From Sediminispirochaeta smaragdinae DSM 11293 (GTDB lineage: Bacteria > Spirochaetota > Spirochaetia > DSM-16054 > Sediminispirochaetaceae): a stretch of 64,000 nucleotides of DNA. Positions 33,705-42,830 of this stretch are shown here, piece by piece. The stretch spans positions 4,538,582-4,602,581 of the forward strand of contig NC_014364.1 of NCBI RefSeq assembly GCF_000143985.1. Direction: 5' to 3'. Made by a program: the position numbers and the translations under genes. The number at the start of each line of letters is the position of its first letter. The first letter of the stretch is position 1. The notes beneath the pieces are model-generated. The model was not told the origin of the DNA. It was given only the letters and a program-made list of their open reading frames with translations, and made no database searches.

Positions 33705-35235
33705 ATATATCACCTAAATTGGGTATTTCTCGCAACTTCAACATAGTCATATCGAAGTTGAAACGATCACACCATAAAACGTTCGTGTTTCCCTCCTGAA
33801 CATCAAAGGCAAAAGGGACATTTCCGATACCATCGAGGTAGTATACAACATGGTCCTCGATTTCCATTCTACCAATGGGACGAGCCCATCTACCCTTTTT
33901 CGGGTCATCAAAAAATACGCGGTTGGCAGTATCCAACGGCTTTCTGGTATCGACACTTAAAATTGGAATATTCTCCTCAATGGCAGAGGCAATGAGATGC
34001 TGGAATTCAAAGGTCTTGGCAATGGGATGATCATGAATCTGCTGTAACGGAGTATAGAAGCGTTCGATCGACTTCGGCATCGGAAGAGCCGTTATCAGCA
34101 ACATCACCACAGAAAGCCCGGCAGTAAGAGAGATCAACACACCTCGTCGATTTAGTTCACCTACTATCGATAGGGGCAGAAGCTCATAAAGAGCATATAC
34201 AATAACGAGAGACATCGTCGGCAGGCAGGCAATGAAATAACGGTCAAGAAATGCCTCTACAGGGACGATCGGCTTTACGCTCTTCACCATAAAGGTAAGG
34301 AAAAAGAAAAAACTGGCATGAAGAATCGTCAATTCCCGAATCCACGGCTTTTTCTTGGCAAGCAGGTAGATGGAAGCGACAACAAAGGCAATAAGCAACA
34401 GATGCCACGGGAACTCAAGATAGATCGTATAACGCTCGAAGAGTCCCCAGAACGATTTCGGCAACTTATCGGCATAAGAAGAAGCAAGATGGTTTTTTGC
34501 AATAATGCCGAGCCGCCCCAAAGGATCACCCACAGCCAGAAAGTAGGCAATATGCTCGATGACATAGAGTCCCAAAAGATAGAGCCCATAACGTATTGCC
34601 GGTCCCATCCGACGGTGTCGCAGAAGGAGAATAATGAGAATTCCCGGAAGAAAATAGAGATTGGTTATCTTGCTTTCATAGGCCAGAAATAAAGATAGCA
34701 CCGATCCGACAAAGCAGAGCCTGCTTCGCCGGGAATCATCCTGACCGTGTTCGAGGTAGAAAAAAAGCAAGCAAAGCGCGGCAAGGACATAGGTAAGAGA
34801 AAAAACGGCAGGACGAATCTGGCTTCCCGTACGCCACATGTAAGGCCAGGCGGTAAAAAGCAGCACCGCATAAAACGATACCCCCCTGCCGAACAAGTGC
34901 CTTCCTAAGAGGTAGAGGAGCACCGTCTGTACAAGTGAATTGAAAACAGGAACAACGTAGTAGACAAGAGGATGCGTCCCCAAAAGGAGCTGAAAAAAGG
35001 CCGTAGGGAGAATAATAGCCCAGCGTATCGTCCTGTGCATTAAATCAGGGTATACACCTGGCCCTATCAGCCGCTTGGCACTAAACCAGTAATCAATCTC
35101 ATCCGGCCCGACATTGATCATCTGCAAAAAGTAGAGCCGAACAAAAAGGGTAAAAGCAATCAGGACCGCTAATAATAAACGGTCCGTCTGCTTATCTGAA
35201 AAGGATGATTTTTCTAACGACATATTTCCAGGCAT
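33697..35235 (-). CDS. GT-C membrane glycosyltransferase (PMT/ArnT-like)
   Basis: About 512 residues with 10-12 transmembrane segments. The first periplasmic loop carries acidic residues after TM1 (INVGPDEIDYWFSAKRL), as in protein-mannosyltransferase/ArnT-type GT-C enzymes. A C-terminal soluble part of about 120 residues follows. It should use a polyprenyl-phosphate sugar as donor outside the inner membrane, consistent with the neighbouring polyprenyl-P-sugar synthase and GtrA. It overlaps GtrA by about 40 bases and the GT2 by eight. Confidence 0.8.
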   Translation of the reverse strand: MPGNMSLEKSSFSDKQTDRLLLAVLIAFTLFVRLYFLQMINVGPDEIDYWFSAKRLIGPGVYPDLMHRTIRWAIILPTAFFQLLLGTHPLVYYVVPVFNSLVQTVLLYLLGRHLFGRGVSFYAVLLFTAWPYMWRTGSQIRPAVFSLTYVLAALCLLFFYLEHGQDDSRRSRLCFVGSVLSLFLAYESKITNLYFLPGILIILLLRHRRMGPAIRYGLYLLGLYVIEHIAYFLAVGDPLGRLGIIAKNHLASSYADKLPKSFWGLFERYTIYLEFPWHLLLIAFVVASIYLLAKKKPWIRELTILHASFFFFLTFMVKSVKPIVPVEAFLDRYFIACLPTMSLVIVYALYELLPLSIVGELNRRGVLISLTAGLSVVMLLITALPMPKSIERFYTPLQQIHDHPIAKTFEFQHLIASAIEENIPILSVDTRKPLDTANRVFFDDPKKGRWARPIGRMEIEDHVVYYLDGIGNVPFAFDVQEGNTNVLWCDRFNFDMTMLKLREIPNLGDIYE

Positions 35236-35617
35236 ATCCAATCCCCGCTGAAAAAACACGTGAAAGCATATAGTAGAGCATCAAAACATCGGTAAACAGC
35301 CACATGAGGAATTCATTGACCCCCAGGCCGATAACTCCGACAAGAGCAAACACCGAAAATTCAACGGCACGGTTGGAAACTCTTCGCTTAGCAAAGACCC
35401 AATAGGTGCTCAAAAGGTAGTTGACGACCAAACCTGCCATATAAGAAAAGACCGAGGAGATCAGGTAGTGAATACCTGCCACACTGGTCAACAGGAAAAG
35501 CAGCAAAAAGTCGGCGACAAGAGAAATTGCAGACACGAAAAAGTAACGAAAAAACTCCACAAACCGATGAGAGCTTTTATCGACAAAAAGAACGCGAAAT
35601 AACCCCGCTAATGTCAT
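35192..35617 (-). CDS. GtrA-family membrane protein
   Basis: 141 residues with four transmembrane helices and the GtrA pattern: FFRYFFVSAISLVADFLLLFLL, VFSYMAGLVVNYLLSTYWVFAKRR and VGVIGLGVNEFLMWL. GtrA proteins are thought to flip polyprenyl-phosphate-linked glucose to the periplasmic side. With the next two genes (GT-C and polyprenyl-P glycosyltransferase) it forms a gtrABC-like module for late side-chain addition to a surface glycan. Confidence 0.88.
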   Translation of the reverse strand: MTLAGLFRVLFVDKSSHRFVEFFRYFFVSAISLVADFLLLFLLTSVAGIHYLISSVFSYMAGLVVNYLLSTYWVFAKRRVSNRAVEFSVFALVGVIGLGVNEFLMWLFTDVLMLYYMLSRVFSAGIGYAWKYVVRKIILFR

Positions 35618-35635
35618 GCGCTGTCGTCCGTTCCG

Positions 35636-37270
35636 CTACTTGAGCCGCCAGGAATAATTGAATCCGACGGTGACCCCGAAAATCGGAAAATTGTTTCCAT
35701 TCTGCGGTACATAGATCTTCGGTTCAGTCCAATAGATCGTGTCATAATCTTCATAGTTTGCATCAACCTCGATCAGTTCTGCACCATTGATGACATAGCC
35801 GGCCTGCACCTCCATCAGTACGGTAAAGTCGCCGATAGGCTTACGGGCGTTCGCCTTTGCCCTGAAGATATACTCGATAGGGGCACCGGTGAACATGCAC
35901 CAGGCAGAATCCTCGATATCCGAATTGCGCGGGCTATCGTATTCATGCCAGGGGTTGGAGGGAGACTTGGATCCGTTCATCACATACTCGAAAGAGGTAT
36001 ATAGCTTAAATTCCTGAGGGGTGCCGGCAAACATCAGATTTTCGTAATCGACAAGAAACGCAAGGTTGTTTTCCCCGTATTTGTATCCGGCGTAGAGGTC
36101 CTCGTAGGGAATGGCCATCTGGTCTCCGTTCTTCAGGGAGTATTCGTTTACCGGATAGTAGGTATACTCGTAGGGAAGAATGCTGTAAGGAACATCCACG
36201 TATCCGACATCTCCCCAGCTATCGTCGCTTTCAATGGTCCGGGTCGATTCAAAGGTGTATTTGGTGGCACCTGCATGGTGGAAACCCATGGTACCGAAAC
36301 TGAAGTCCTTCCATCCCCCTATATTCCAGGCAATCTTGTCCTTGAAGCTGCGGTCGGGCACAAAGGGAAGAAAACTTAGGTTTATATCGTCAATCAGAAG
36401 CTGGGTCTCCGCCCCCCAATCATCGCGGGTTACATCGACAAAAAAGCCCATCATGCTCTTGGTGTTCCCGGCCTGTACCCAGGGATTCCCGTCCTCGGTG
36501 GTGATCAGCTGGAGAAAATACTGCGGAATGGGATTGAAAAAATAGTTGGCATCGAAGGAGCGGCCAAGATAGACCACCACATCCTCGAATCCGACCCGCC
36601 ACCCTTCGCCGAGGTTGAAACCGTAGACCTTGAAGTTCATTCCCTTGTCGAGCCAGTAGGTCTCACCGACATCTTCATTTCCGTTTGGCCACACAGCAGT
36701 ATTATCAATCTCATCCGTTCCATAATAGATCTGCGAACTGTCGTTGTTCATGCTGACCCAGCGGGTCTTGTAAAAGAAGAAATCTCCGTCGTAGTCGATC
36801 TCGGCATGAAGCACGGAAAAATCATTCGAGGAGATAAAGAGGCTATAGGGGGTATCAACCACATCGTGGTGAGGCCCCTGACCAACCTTGAGCTGAAACC
36901 GATTAAGCTCGGTTTTGAGATAGGCATCATTGAGGTAGAAGTATCTTCCCCCCAGATAGGGCTCCTGTTCGCTGTACGTTCCGTCATCGAGTAGCGATCC
37001 GTCGATGAACATCTGAAATAACTGGGTACGATAATCGAAACTGAGACGCTCTTCATCGAAGAAGTTCGGAAGATCAGCTTGATCATCCAAAAGTTCCTCT
37101 CGCGTCTCCGCCGTGAGAAAACCGGCGAAGTTAAAGGCCAGGTATTCTTCTCCCGGAGGGGGAAGCCAATCCTCATCCTCTCCCATCATGGAAAAATCCA
37201 TCGCTCCAATTGAGGGCAGGAGAATCAAGCAGAAAAAAATCGCACATAGGGCACTGAAATATTTCTTCAT
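35636..37270 (-). CDS. Outer-membrane β-barrel protein (Wzi-like, tentative)
   Basis: About 544 residues with signal peptide MKKYFSALCAIFFCLILLPSIGA. The mature part is rich in aromatic and acidic residues and alternating β-strand pattern (AEIDYDGDFFFYKTRWVSM, RFQLKVGQGPHHDVVDTPYSLFI), ending in FGVTVGFNYSWRLK. It is of the size and style of the other two barrels in this locus. A role in export or surface retention of the glycan is inferred from position only. A start seven codons earlier is open, but the signal peptide fixes this one. Confidence 0.6.
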   Translation of the reverse strand: MKKYFSALCAIFFCLILLPSIGAMDFSMMGEDEDWLPPPGEEYLAFNFAGFLTAETREELLDDQADLPNFFDEERLSFDYRTQLFQMFIDGSLLDDGTYSEQEPYLGGRYFYLNDAYLKTELNRFQLKVGQGPHHDVVDTPYSLFISSNDFSVLHAEIDYDGDFFFYKTRWVSMNNDSSQIYYGTDEIDNTAVWPNGNEDVGETYWLDKGMNFKVYGFNLGEGWRVGFEDVVVYLGRSFDANYFFNPIPQYFLQLITTEDGNPWVQAGNTKSMMGFFVDVTRDDWGAETQLLIDDINLSFLPFVPDRSFKDKIAWNIGGWKDFSFGTMGFHHAGATKYTFESTRTIESDDSWGDVGYVDVPYSILPYEYTYYPVNEYSLKNGDQMAIPYEDLYAGYKYGENNLAFLVDYENLMFAGTPQEFKLYTSFEYVMNGSKSPSNPWHEYDSPRNSDIEDSAWCMFTGAPIEYIFRAKANARKPIGDFTVLMEVQAGYVINGAELIEVDANYEDYDTIYWTEPKIYVPQNGNNFPIFGVTVGFNYSWRLK

Positions 37271-37329
37271 GTCATTATTCCTTATCGGCATCTTATCGTA
37301 TGGCAGGCCATTTCACAAGAGAAAACGGA

Positions 37330-38439
37330 TCACGCCAAAACCTCCCGATAGAGTTCGAGTGTTTTTTCATACATGATCTGAAAGGTGAAATACTCTTCAT
37401 AACGCCGACGACCGGACCGACCCATGCGCCGACGCAGGGCGGGGTCGTTGATGAGTGTGGCGATCCGCTTCCGCAAAAGCTCTGCATCGCTTCTGGGAAC
37501 CAAAAAGCCGCTCTCCCCCTCGGCAACCGATTCATTGCAGCCGCCGACATCACTGGCGATCACCGGCAGTCCCCCGCGCATTGCCTCAATAATACTACGG
37601 GGAAAGCCCTCCCAATTGCTGATAAGCAGATAGATATCGGTCTTCTCCATCCGCTCGGGAACATCCAACCGTTGACCCGAAAATTCGATGCGCGTCTCCA
37701 ATCCCAAGTCCCGGGCACGTTCCTTCTCGGTTTCCATACCGGGACCGTCTCCGACCAGATCAAGCTCCCATGAAAGCTCTTTTAAACCGCCGAGAGCGGC
37801 CAAAAGGCTGGCGTGATCTTTCTGCTCCTGGAACCGGGCGACCATGAGTAAGCGACAGGGCCTTTCGGCAAGGGACGCCCCAAAGGTGTCCCGATCCTCC
37901 ATCCACGGAAGGCCGTTGTGAATAGTAAGCATCTTTTTAGGATTCACCGCCCGTTTACGCACAGCAAGATCATAATCATACCGACTGACCGTAATGACTT
38001 TGCGGCACAATGGCGAGATAAGCTTTTCGATAAGTAATACCGCTTTTGCCTGCTTGCCGGGTATTCCATCGGCAAACTGCCAGCCGTGGGCAGTAAAAAT
38101 AGAAGGCCGGCCCGCAACGAAAGCGGCAAGCCGCCCAACCATACCCGCTTTGGCAGTATGGCAGGAAACCAAATCCGGTTTCAGACGCCGAAGCCTCGAG
38201 GCGACGGAGAAAACGGCGAGAAGGTCCTTCCATGGACGAATGGGACGAACAAGGAGAGGAACATGTTCCCAGGGAATCCCTGCACGCTCCAATTGGTCGG
38301 TCAAATCCCCTGGAGCGCCAACCAAAACCGAGGTATCATGGCCATCTTTACGCAAGGCTATGGCCATATCACGAACATGGATCTGGGCACCGCCGATGGA
38401 ATCTCCGCGGGTTATGATAAAACAAATGTGCATTCTCAT
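37330..38439 (-). CDS. GT4-family glycosyltransferase
   Basis: 369 residues with the GT-B fold: N-terminal HICFIITRGDSIGGAQIHVRDMA, CHTAKAGMVGRLAAF, and the donor-binding C-terminal half with RLLMVARFQEQKDHASLL, LDLVGDGPG and the EX7E region EGFPRSIIEAMRGGLPVIASDVGG. It adds a sugar with retention of configuration on the cytoplasmic side. Its start lies one base from the stop of the initiating transferase gene, so it may add the second sugar of the repeat. Confidence 0.9.
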   Translation of the reverse strand: MRMHICFIITRGDSIGGAQIHVRDMAIALRKDGHDTSVLVGAPGDLTDQLERAGIPWEHVPLLVRPIRPWKDLLAVFSVASRLRRLKPDLVSCHTAKAGMVGRLAAFVAGRPSIFTAHGWQFADGIPGKQAKAVLLIEKLISPLCRKVITVSRYDYDLAVRKRAVNPKKMLTIHNGLPWMEDRDTFGASLAERPCRLLMVARFQEQKDHASLLAALGGLKELSWELDLVGDGPGMETEKERARDLGLETRIEFSGQRLDVPERMEKTDIYLLISNWEGFPRSIIEAMRGGLPVIASDVGGCNESVAEGESGFLVPRSDAELLRKRIATLINDPALRRRMGRSGRRRYEEYFTFQIMYEKTLELYREVLA

Positions 38440-39846
38440 CTAATAGGCATTCCTGTCGATAACACTTTTGAAAGGGGTAAGCAGAATAATCTTTAGATCG
38501 AGCAGAATCGACCAGTTCTCAATGTAATAGATATCGGCGGCTACCCGTTCCTCGATGGAGGTATCGCCGCGAAGGCCGTTGACTTGAGCCCATCCGGTGA
38601 TACCGGCCTTCATGCCGTGACGCTGCATGTATCCGGTATAGCGCTCTTTAAATTGTTCGACCCAATAGGGGCGCTCCGGTCTGGGGCCGACGACCGACAT
38701 CGTTCCTGTAAATACGTTAAAAAACTGCGGGGTTTCGTCAAGGGACAATTTTCGCAAGATTCGACCGACAGGTGTTACTCGGGGATCGTTCTTGGTAGTC
38801 CAGATGATATCGGAATCCCCCGGCTGCTGCACAGACATGGTACGAAATTTCAGTACCTTGAATAACTTGTTGTCGAGTCCGACCCGCTCCTGTGAAAGGA
38901 AGACAGGTCCTTTCGATGTAAGTTTGATCGCCAGAGCAATAAGAATATAAAAGGGAGAAAAAAGGATGATAAACAACAGGGAAAAGATAATATCGAACAA
39001 ACGCTTAAAAAAACGATTAAAGCCCCTTCGAGCAGGGATATCGCGCAAAGTGATGAGAGGGATTCCTTCAAGGCTCTCAAGCCGGCCCTTTGAAGTAATC
39101 AATTCGCTGAAACTGGGTATCACATGCATATGGATTCCTTCATGATTGCACATCTGTATTGCCCCTTGGAGCATATCACTGCTGGTGGAATCACATGCAA
39201 AGATAACGTGATGAGGCCTGATTTCGGTTAGGAGTCGGGGAAGATCCTCAAACGAACCAAGAATCTTATCACTTTCGACCTTAACTTCTCCCTCTTCAGG
39301 GAGGCGGACAAAGGCTTTGACCAGATAGCCGTAAAGCCGGTTTCGTTGAATCACCTCTTCGAACTGCTTTGCGGTTCTGCCGGTGCCAAGAACCAGGATA
39401 AGACGTATACGCCGACCTTTCAAGAGCATTTTCTTAATAAAGAATCTGGCAATTGCCCTACCGAGGGAAACAAAAGCGACATTCAGAATTCCGAAATAGA
39501 GTACGACCAGACGGCTATATCGATGGGTCTTGAGAAAGAAAATAACCCCCAGCGCCATGAAGATGGTGACGATTGTCCCCAGCACTACCCGATTAAACTC
39601 ATCAGTTACTAAGCCAATCTTCCCCGGACGATACAAATCCATAAAATAGAAGACCATCACCTGCGAAGAGGCAAGGACCAGGCCTATATACATATATTCC
39701 CGAAGATCGATGGCATAGAACTCGAATAGATTTGCTTCCTGAATGATAAAACGAACGGCAACTGCGGCACAAAAGGCGAGGATGGTCGATAGGGTATCGA
39801 CCACCACAAAAAGCAGCATGTAGGTCTCATTTCTTTCTCGAAACAT
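38440..39846 (-). CDS. Second polyprenyl-phosphate sugar-1-phosphate transferase (WcaJ/WbaP-like)
   Basis: 468 residues, with the same architecture as the enzyme at 31369: four membrane helices, a Rossmann-like domain (IRLILVLGTGRTAKQFEEVI) and a catalytic domain with FKVLKFRTMSVQQPGD, RKLSLDETPQFFNVFTGTMSVVGPRPERP and KAGITGWAQVNGLRGDT. The DETPQ and GWAQVNG forms are typical of the WcaJ-like group that uses UDP-glucose. It starts synthesis of a lipid-linked repeat. It overlaps the upstream CDP-alcohol phosphotransferase-like gene by 20 bases. Confidence 0.9.
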   Translation of the reverse strand: MFRERNETYMLLFVVVDTLSTILAFCAAVAVRFIIQEANLFEFYAIDLREYMYIGLVLASSQVMVFYFMDLYRPGKIGLVTDEFNRVVLGTIVTIFMALGVIFFLKTHRYSRLVVLYFGILNVAFVSLGRAIARFFIKKMLLKGRRIRLILVLGTGRTAKQFEEVIQRNRLYGYLVKAFVRLPEEGEVKVESDKILGSFEDLPRLLTEIRPHHVIFACDSTSSDMLQGAIQMCNHEGIHMHVIPSFSELITSKGRLESLEGIPLITLRDIPARRGFNRFFKRLFDIIFSLLFIILFSPFYILIALAIKLTSKGPVFLSQERVGLDNKLFKVLKFRTMSVQQPGDSDIIWTTKNDPRVTPVGRILRKLSLDETPQFFNVFTGTMSVVGPRPERPYWVEQFKERYTGYMQRHGMKAGITGWAQVNGLRGDTSIEERVAADIYYIENWSILLDLKIILLTPFKSVIDRNAY

Positions 39847-40555
39847 GCTCTACCTTCCGAATCAATTTAAGGAGGACCAGTACGCATCCCAACCCATAGA
39901 AAACCGTATAGAAAATCATAACATATCCCAGCCCTCCGGCAAGAAGGGCCACAAAAAGCGCTGGCATCAACACCCCGGTGACACCCAGATTTTCACTCAG
40001 GAGCTTTTCCAAACCGATTGATTTTTTTGCTTCCGCCTTTCCTTCAGGAGCAATATTTCGGTAGCTTTGGAAGGCAAGCCGCATCAGGATATTAGAAGCT
40101 GCAGCTACTCCCCCAAGTAATACCCAGACATTACCGTCGGGCTCCCACGCGAAAAAAAGCGCGTTTCGAACGGCAGCAGCATAGCCGAGGCTTAACAAGA
40201 CCGTAACATAGGCCACATATCCGCCGATTGCATCGGCCCATGCACCATAGGGTCCGGTAGTACCGGTGGCTCGCGCCATGTTTCCATCGGCACAATCAAG
40301 AACAGCAAACATATTAAAAAGAAGAGCCCCAATAATCGCCCCCCCCAGAGAAGCCGATCCAAACAGAAGGGCGGCAAACACACAAATAAGGGCAGAAAGA
40401 TACGAAACAGTATTGGCTCGTAGCCCCCAACGTAGACAAAGCCAGGCAACAGGTACCGAAAGCGGCCTAAGAATATAACGAGTCCAAAGAGAATCGGCAC
40501 GGTTCTTTTCTTCCGGGAGCGAATCTCTGATCTCTTTCATTGAAATATGGGTCAT
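39827..40555 (-). CDS. CDP-alcohol phosphotransferase-family membrane protein with a changed catalytic motif
   Basis: 242 residues with about six transmembrane helices. The family motif DxxDGxxAR...GxxxDxxxD is present as LDCADGNMARATGTTGPYGAWADAIGG: Asp87, Asp90, Gly91, Arg95, Gly104 and Asp108 are kept, but the last Asp (proposed catalytic base) is Gly112. Family members move a phospho-alcohol from a CDP carrier to an acceptor. With a CMP-AEP pathway in the same locus, it is the best candidate for transferring AEP or a related head group to a lipid or glycan, unless it is inactive. It is the only such gene here and is coupled to the WcaJ-like gene. Confidence 0.78.
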   Translation of the reverse strand: MTHISMKEIRDSLPEEKNRADSLWTRYILRPLSVPVAWLCLRWGLRANTVSYLSALICVFAALLFGSASLGGAIIGALLFNMFAVLDCADGNMARATGTTGPYGAWADAIGGYVAYVTVLLSLGYAAAVRNALFFAWEPDGNVWVLLGGVAAASNILMRLAFQSYRNIAPEGKAEAKKSIGLEKLLSENLGVTGVLMPALFVALLAGGLGYVMIFYTVFYGLGCVLVLLKLIRKVEHVSRKK

Positions 40556-40560
40556 GAAAA

Positions 40561-41640
40561 TTACCCCTCCCCGGATACTATATCTTGGAGTATGATTTCA
40601 AATCGATCATCAAGTCTTTGCAGCTGATCATGATAGGCAGTATAGCTGTTTTGAGCAATACGTCGACAAAAGGTATCATCCGTCAGTATTGCATCTACTT
40701 TTTCCAACAGGTCTTTTGCATCCCAGGCAAACGGGACATAGGTTTCACCATCAACAAATATATCGGGCCAGGTCTCCAAATGATTCATATCAGGTTTTAG
40801 CAACACCGCACCGGAAAGAACCGCTTCGAAGTCCCGAAAACAGAGCTCACCCCAGCCGAAGGGGGAGAGGACTATTCGGGACCTGGACAATTCGTGATTG
40901 TATTGGCGCTGCCCCACCTCTCCTGTGAGAAAACGAGGATCCCCCTCTATCTTTTGCAAAATAAGTCGGCGCTGCTCCGCAAGGCTGGGTTGCTTTACCA
41001 ATCCCAGGCGTGCGTGCACATCGATATCACGGGCCTTAGAAAAAAGCTTGGAAAAAGCGACACGGCGGACAGGGGAATGAAAGGCTCTTACAAGCTTGAG
41101 ATCCACCAGACGTGCTATGGCCACGGCAAAACGTTGTCGATACTTTCTCTTGGGAAACTGACCGATACCGATATTCCACGAAAGCCTTAGTTTCTTTAAT
41201 TGTTCGGTATCTTCTACCGCCGCCCTTGTTATCGGGTTCGGATCATCAACACCGTGCTCACGATGGAAATAGTCGGAGTACAGTTCCTTTCCGTAGAGAG
41301 AATGCTGGTATAGAGAACGATCCCGGAATAATGCCTTCTGATAAAAGCGGTCTACATAGGGCAACACCTGTGCACGGGGTATCCCTCCCCCGGCATCATC
41401 GTGAAAAAAAATGATGCGATCATACTTATCACGAAGGCGGCGCATCACCTCCATATCGACCCGATCGGGTTTAAGAAACCAGCGAACCATAACGAGAATC
41501 CGATTACGATCACGCTGCAAGCAAAAATCGACGGAATTGGTGTAATCGAAGAGGGCTTGATCATGATAGAGAAGGAAAGGCCGTAAGGTGTGAAAGCAGG
41601 CAATACGATCATAGATAGAAAGCACGGTAATATTAGCCAT
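40561..41640 (-). CDS. Putative glycosyltransferase of an unnamed family (paralogue of the gene at 55901)
   Basis: 359 residues without membrane segments. The C-terminal half has LSPFGWGELCFRDFEAVLSG, KPDMNHLETWPDIFVDGETYVPF, which resembles the donor-binding region of GT-B/exostosin-like enzymes ('PFGWGE..FRdfEa...G...lkp'). The middle has KLRLSWNIGIGQFPKRKYRQR. Both blocks are shared with the protein at 55901. It probably adds a sugar or reads a sugar-nucleotide, but I know of no named family. It is six bases upstream of the CDP-alcohol phosphotransferase-like gene, so they are probably used together. Confidence 0.6.
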   Translation of the reverse strand: MANITVLSIYDRIACFHTLRPFLLYHDQALFDYTNSVDFCLQRDRNRILVMVRWFLKPDRVDMEVMRRLRDKYDRIIFFHDDAGGGIPRAQVLPYVDRFYQKALFRDRSLYQHSLYGKELYSDYFHREHGVDDPNPITRAAVEDTEQLKKLRLSWNIGIGQFPKRKYRQRFAVAIARLVDLKLVRAFHSPVRRVAFSKLFSKARDIDVHARLGLVKQPSLAEQRRLILQKIEGDPRFLTGEVGQRQYNHELSRSRIVLSPFGWGELCFRDFEAVLSGAVLLKPDMNHLETWPDIFVDGETYVPFAWDAKDLLEKVDAILTDDTFCRRIAQNSYTAYHDQLQRLDDRFEIILQDIVSGEG

Positions 41641-41708
41641 TGCGTTAACCTCTTTCTGCTTGCTCTCTGTCTCCGGATACGCTAAGCTACCCGGACGGAG
41701 GGTAAGCT

Positions 41709-42830
41709 ATGAACCACCCTACCATAGGTGTATTTTCAAAGCAACTTGACAATTGGACAAGCGGGAGCGGCCATCATTTGCATGAAATGATGAAGCATAT
41801 CCTGGAACTGAATACCAAACTCCGCTTTGTGTTCATCCACTACGAAGCAAGCGATAATCCGATCTACAAGCAAGTGGACGAAGAAATCCTCATTCCCCGC
41901 AATCCCCTGCGTGCGGCGGCAATCCTCCGCCGACACCATTTCGATGTCCTTCATTTCACCCCACTGACGATCTTCGCCCCTATATGGGCCACTTCGGGCA
42001 AGAAAACGGCAACCATCCACGGGGTCGAGCAGCTTTTAGTCCCCCAATTCTATGGACATGCCGAAATGCTGCACGAAAGAATACTTGTACCGTACTATGC
42101 CCGAAAAATGGATCATATTATTACCGTATCACAAACAAGTAAGAATTACTTTGTCGAGCACTTTCGAGTACGTCCGGAACGGGTGAGCGTTTGCTATAAC
42201 GCTGTTAACAGTGCATATAGGCTGCTGCCGGAAGACGGACGACTGCTCCCGAAACGATTGCTTCTGGGACCCGAAGAACCATTTATTTTTCATTTAAGCC
42301 GCTTTTCAGAGCGGAAAAACCCCTGGATCCTTTTACGTGCCTTTGCCGAATTTATAAAAAAACGGGCCGACACCGGGATAAAGCTGGTCATTGGTGGAGG
42401 GCAATGGGAAAACGAAAGGGTTCGTGCCGAACTACAACGTCTTAACATAGAAAATCGGGTAGTTCTTGCCGGATTTGTGACGGAAGAAGAGGCTGTCCAA
42501 CTTTACAACAGTGCAAAGCTTTTCGTGTTTCCTTCATTGGCCGAAGGATTCGGTATGCCGAATATCGAAGCAATGGCCTGTGGTTGCCCGGTCATCACCT
42601 CACCGATTTTTGCAATTCCCGAAATTGTAGGGGATGCAGCTCTGGTAATGAAAGATCCCCAGGATTTCCACGAACTGGCAAACCTGTTTGAACAGCTTGT
42701 TTCCGATACGACACAACGACGGGAATTGATCCGACGCGGGCTTCAGCATGCAGAAAGCTTTAAAAGCTGGGTGCCAAGTGCCCGGAAGATGCTGGATGTC
42801 TGGGAAAAGCTGGCAGGGGTTACAGAATAG
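41709..42830 (+). CDS. GT4-family glycosyltransferase
   Basis: 373 residues, GT-B fold: GVFSKQLDNWTSGSGHHLHEMM, VLHFTPLTIFAPIWATSGKKTATIHG, DHIITVSQTSKNYFVEHF and the donor half with IFHLSRFSERKNPWILLRAF, VVLAGFVTEEEAVQLYNSAKLFVFPSLAEGFGMPNIEAMACG. It belongs to the mannosyltransferase-like group. It is the only plus-strand gene in the 39-kb glycan locus and has a GGAGGG box. Its 3' end overlaps the convergent GT4 gene by 11 bases, so the locus is split into two minus-strand blocks around it. Confidence 0.9.
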   Translation: MNHPTIGVFSKQLDNWTSGSGHHLHEMMKHILELNTKLRFVFIHYEASDNPIYKQVDEEILIPRNPLRAAAILRRHHFDVLHFTPLTIFAPIWATSGKKTATIHGVEQLLVPQFYGHAEMLHERILVPYYARKMDHIITVSQTSKNYFVEHFRVRPERVSVCYNAVNSAYRLLPEDGRLLPKRLLLGPEEPFIFHLSRFSERKNPWILLRAFAEFIKKRADTGIKLVIGGGQWENERVRAELQRLNIENRVVLAGFVTEEEAVQLYNSAKLFVFPSLAEGFGMPNIEAMACGCPVITSPIFAIPEIVGDAALVMKDPQDFHELANLFEQLVSDTTQRRELIRRGLQHAESFKSWVPSARKMLDVWEKLAGVTE

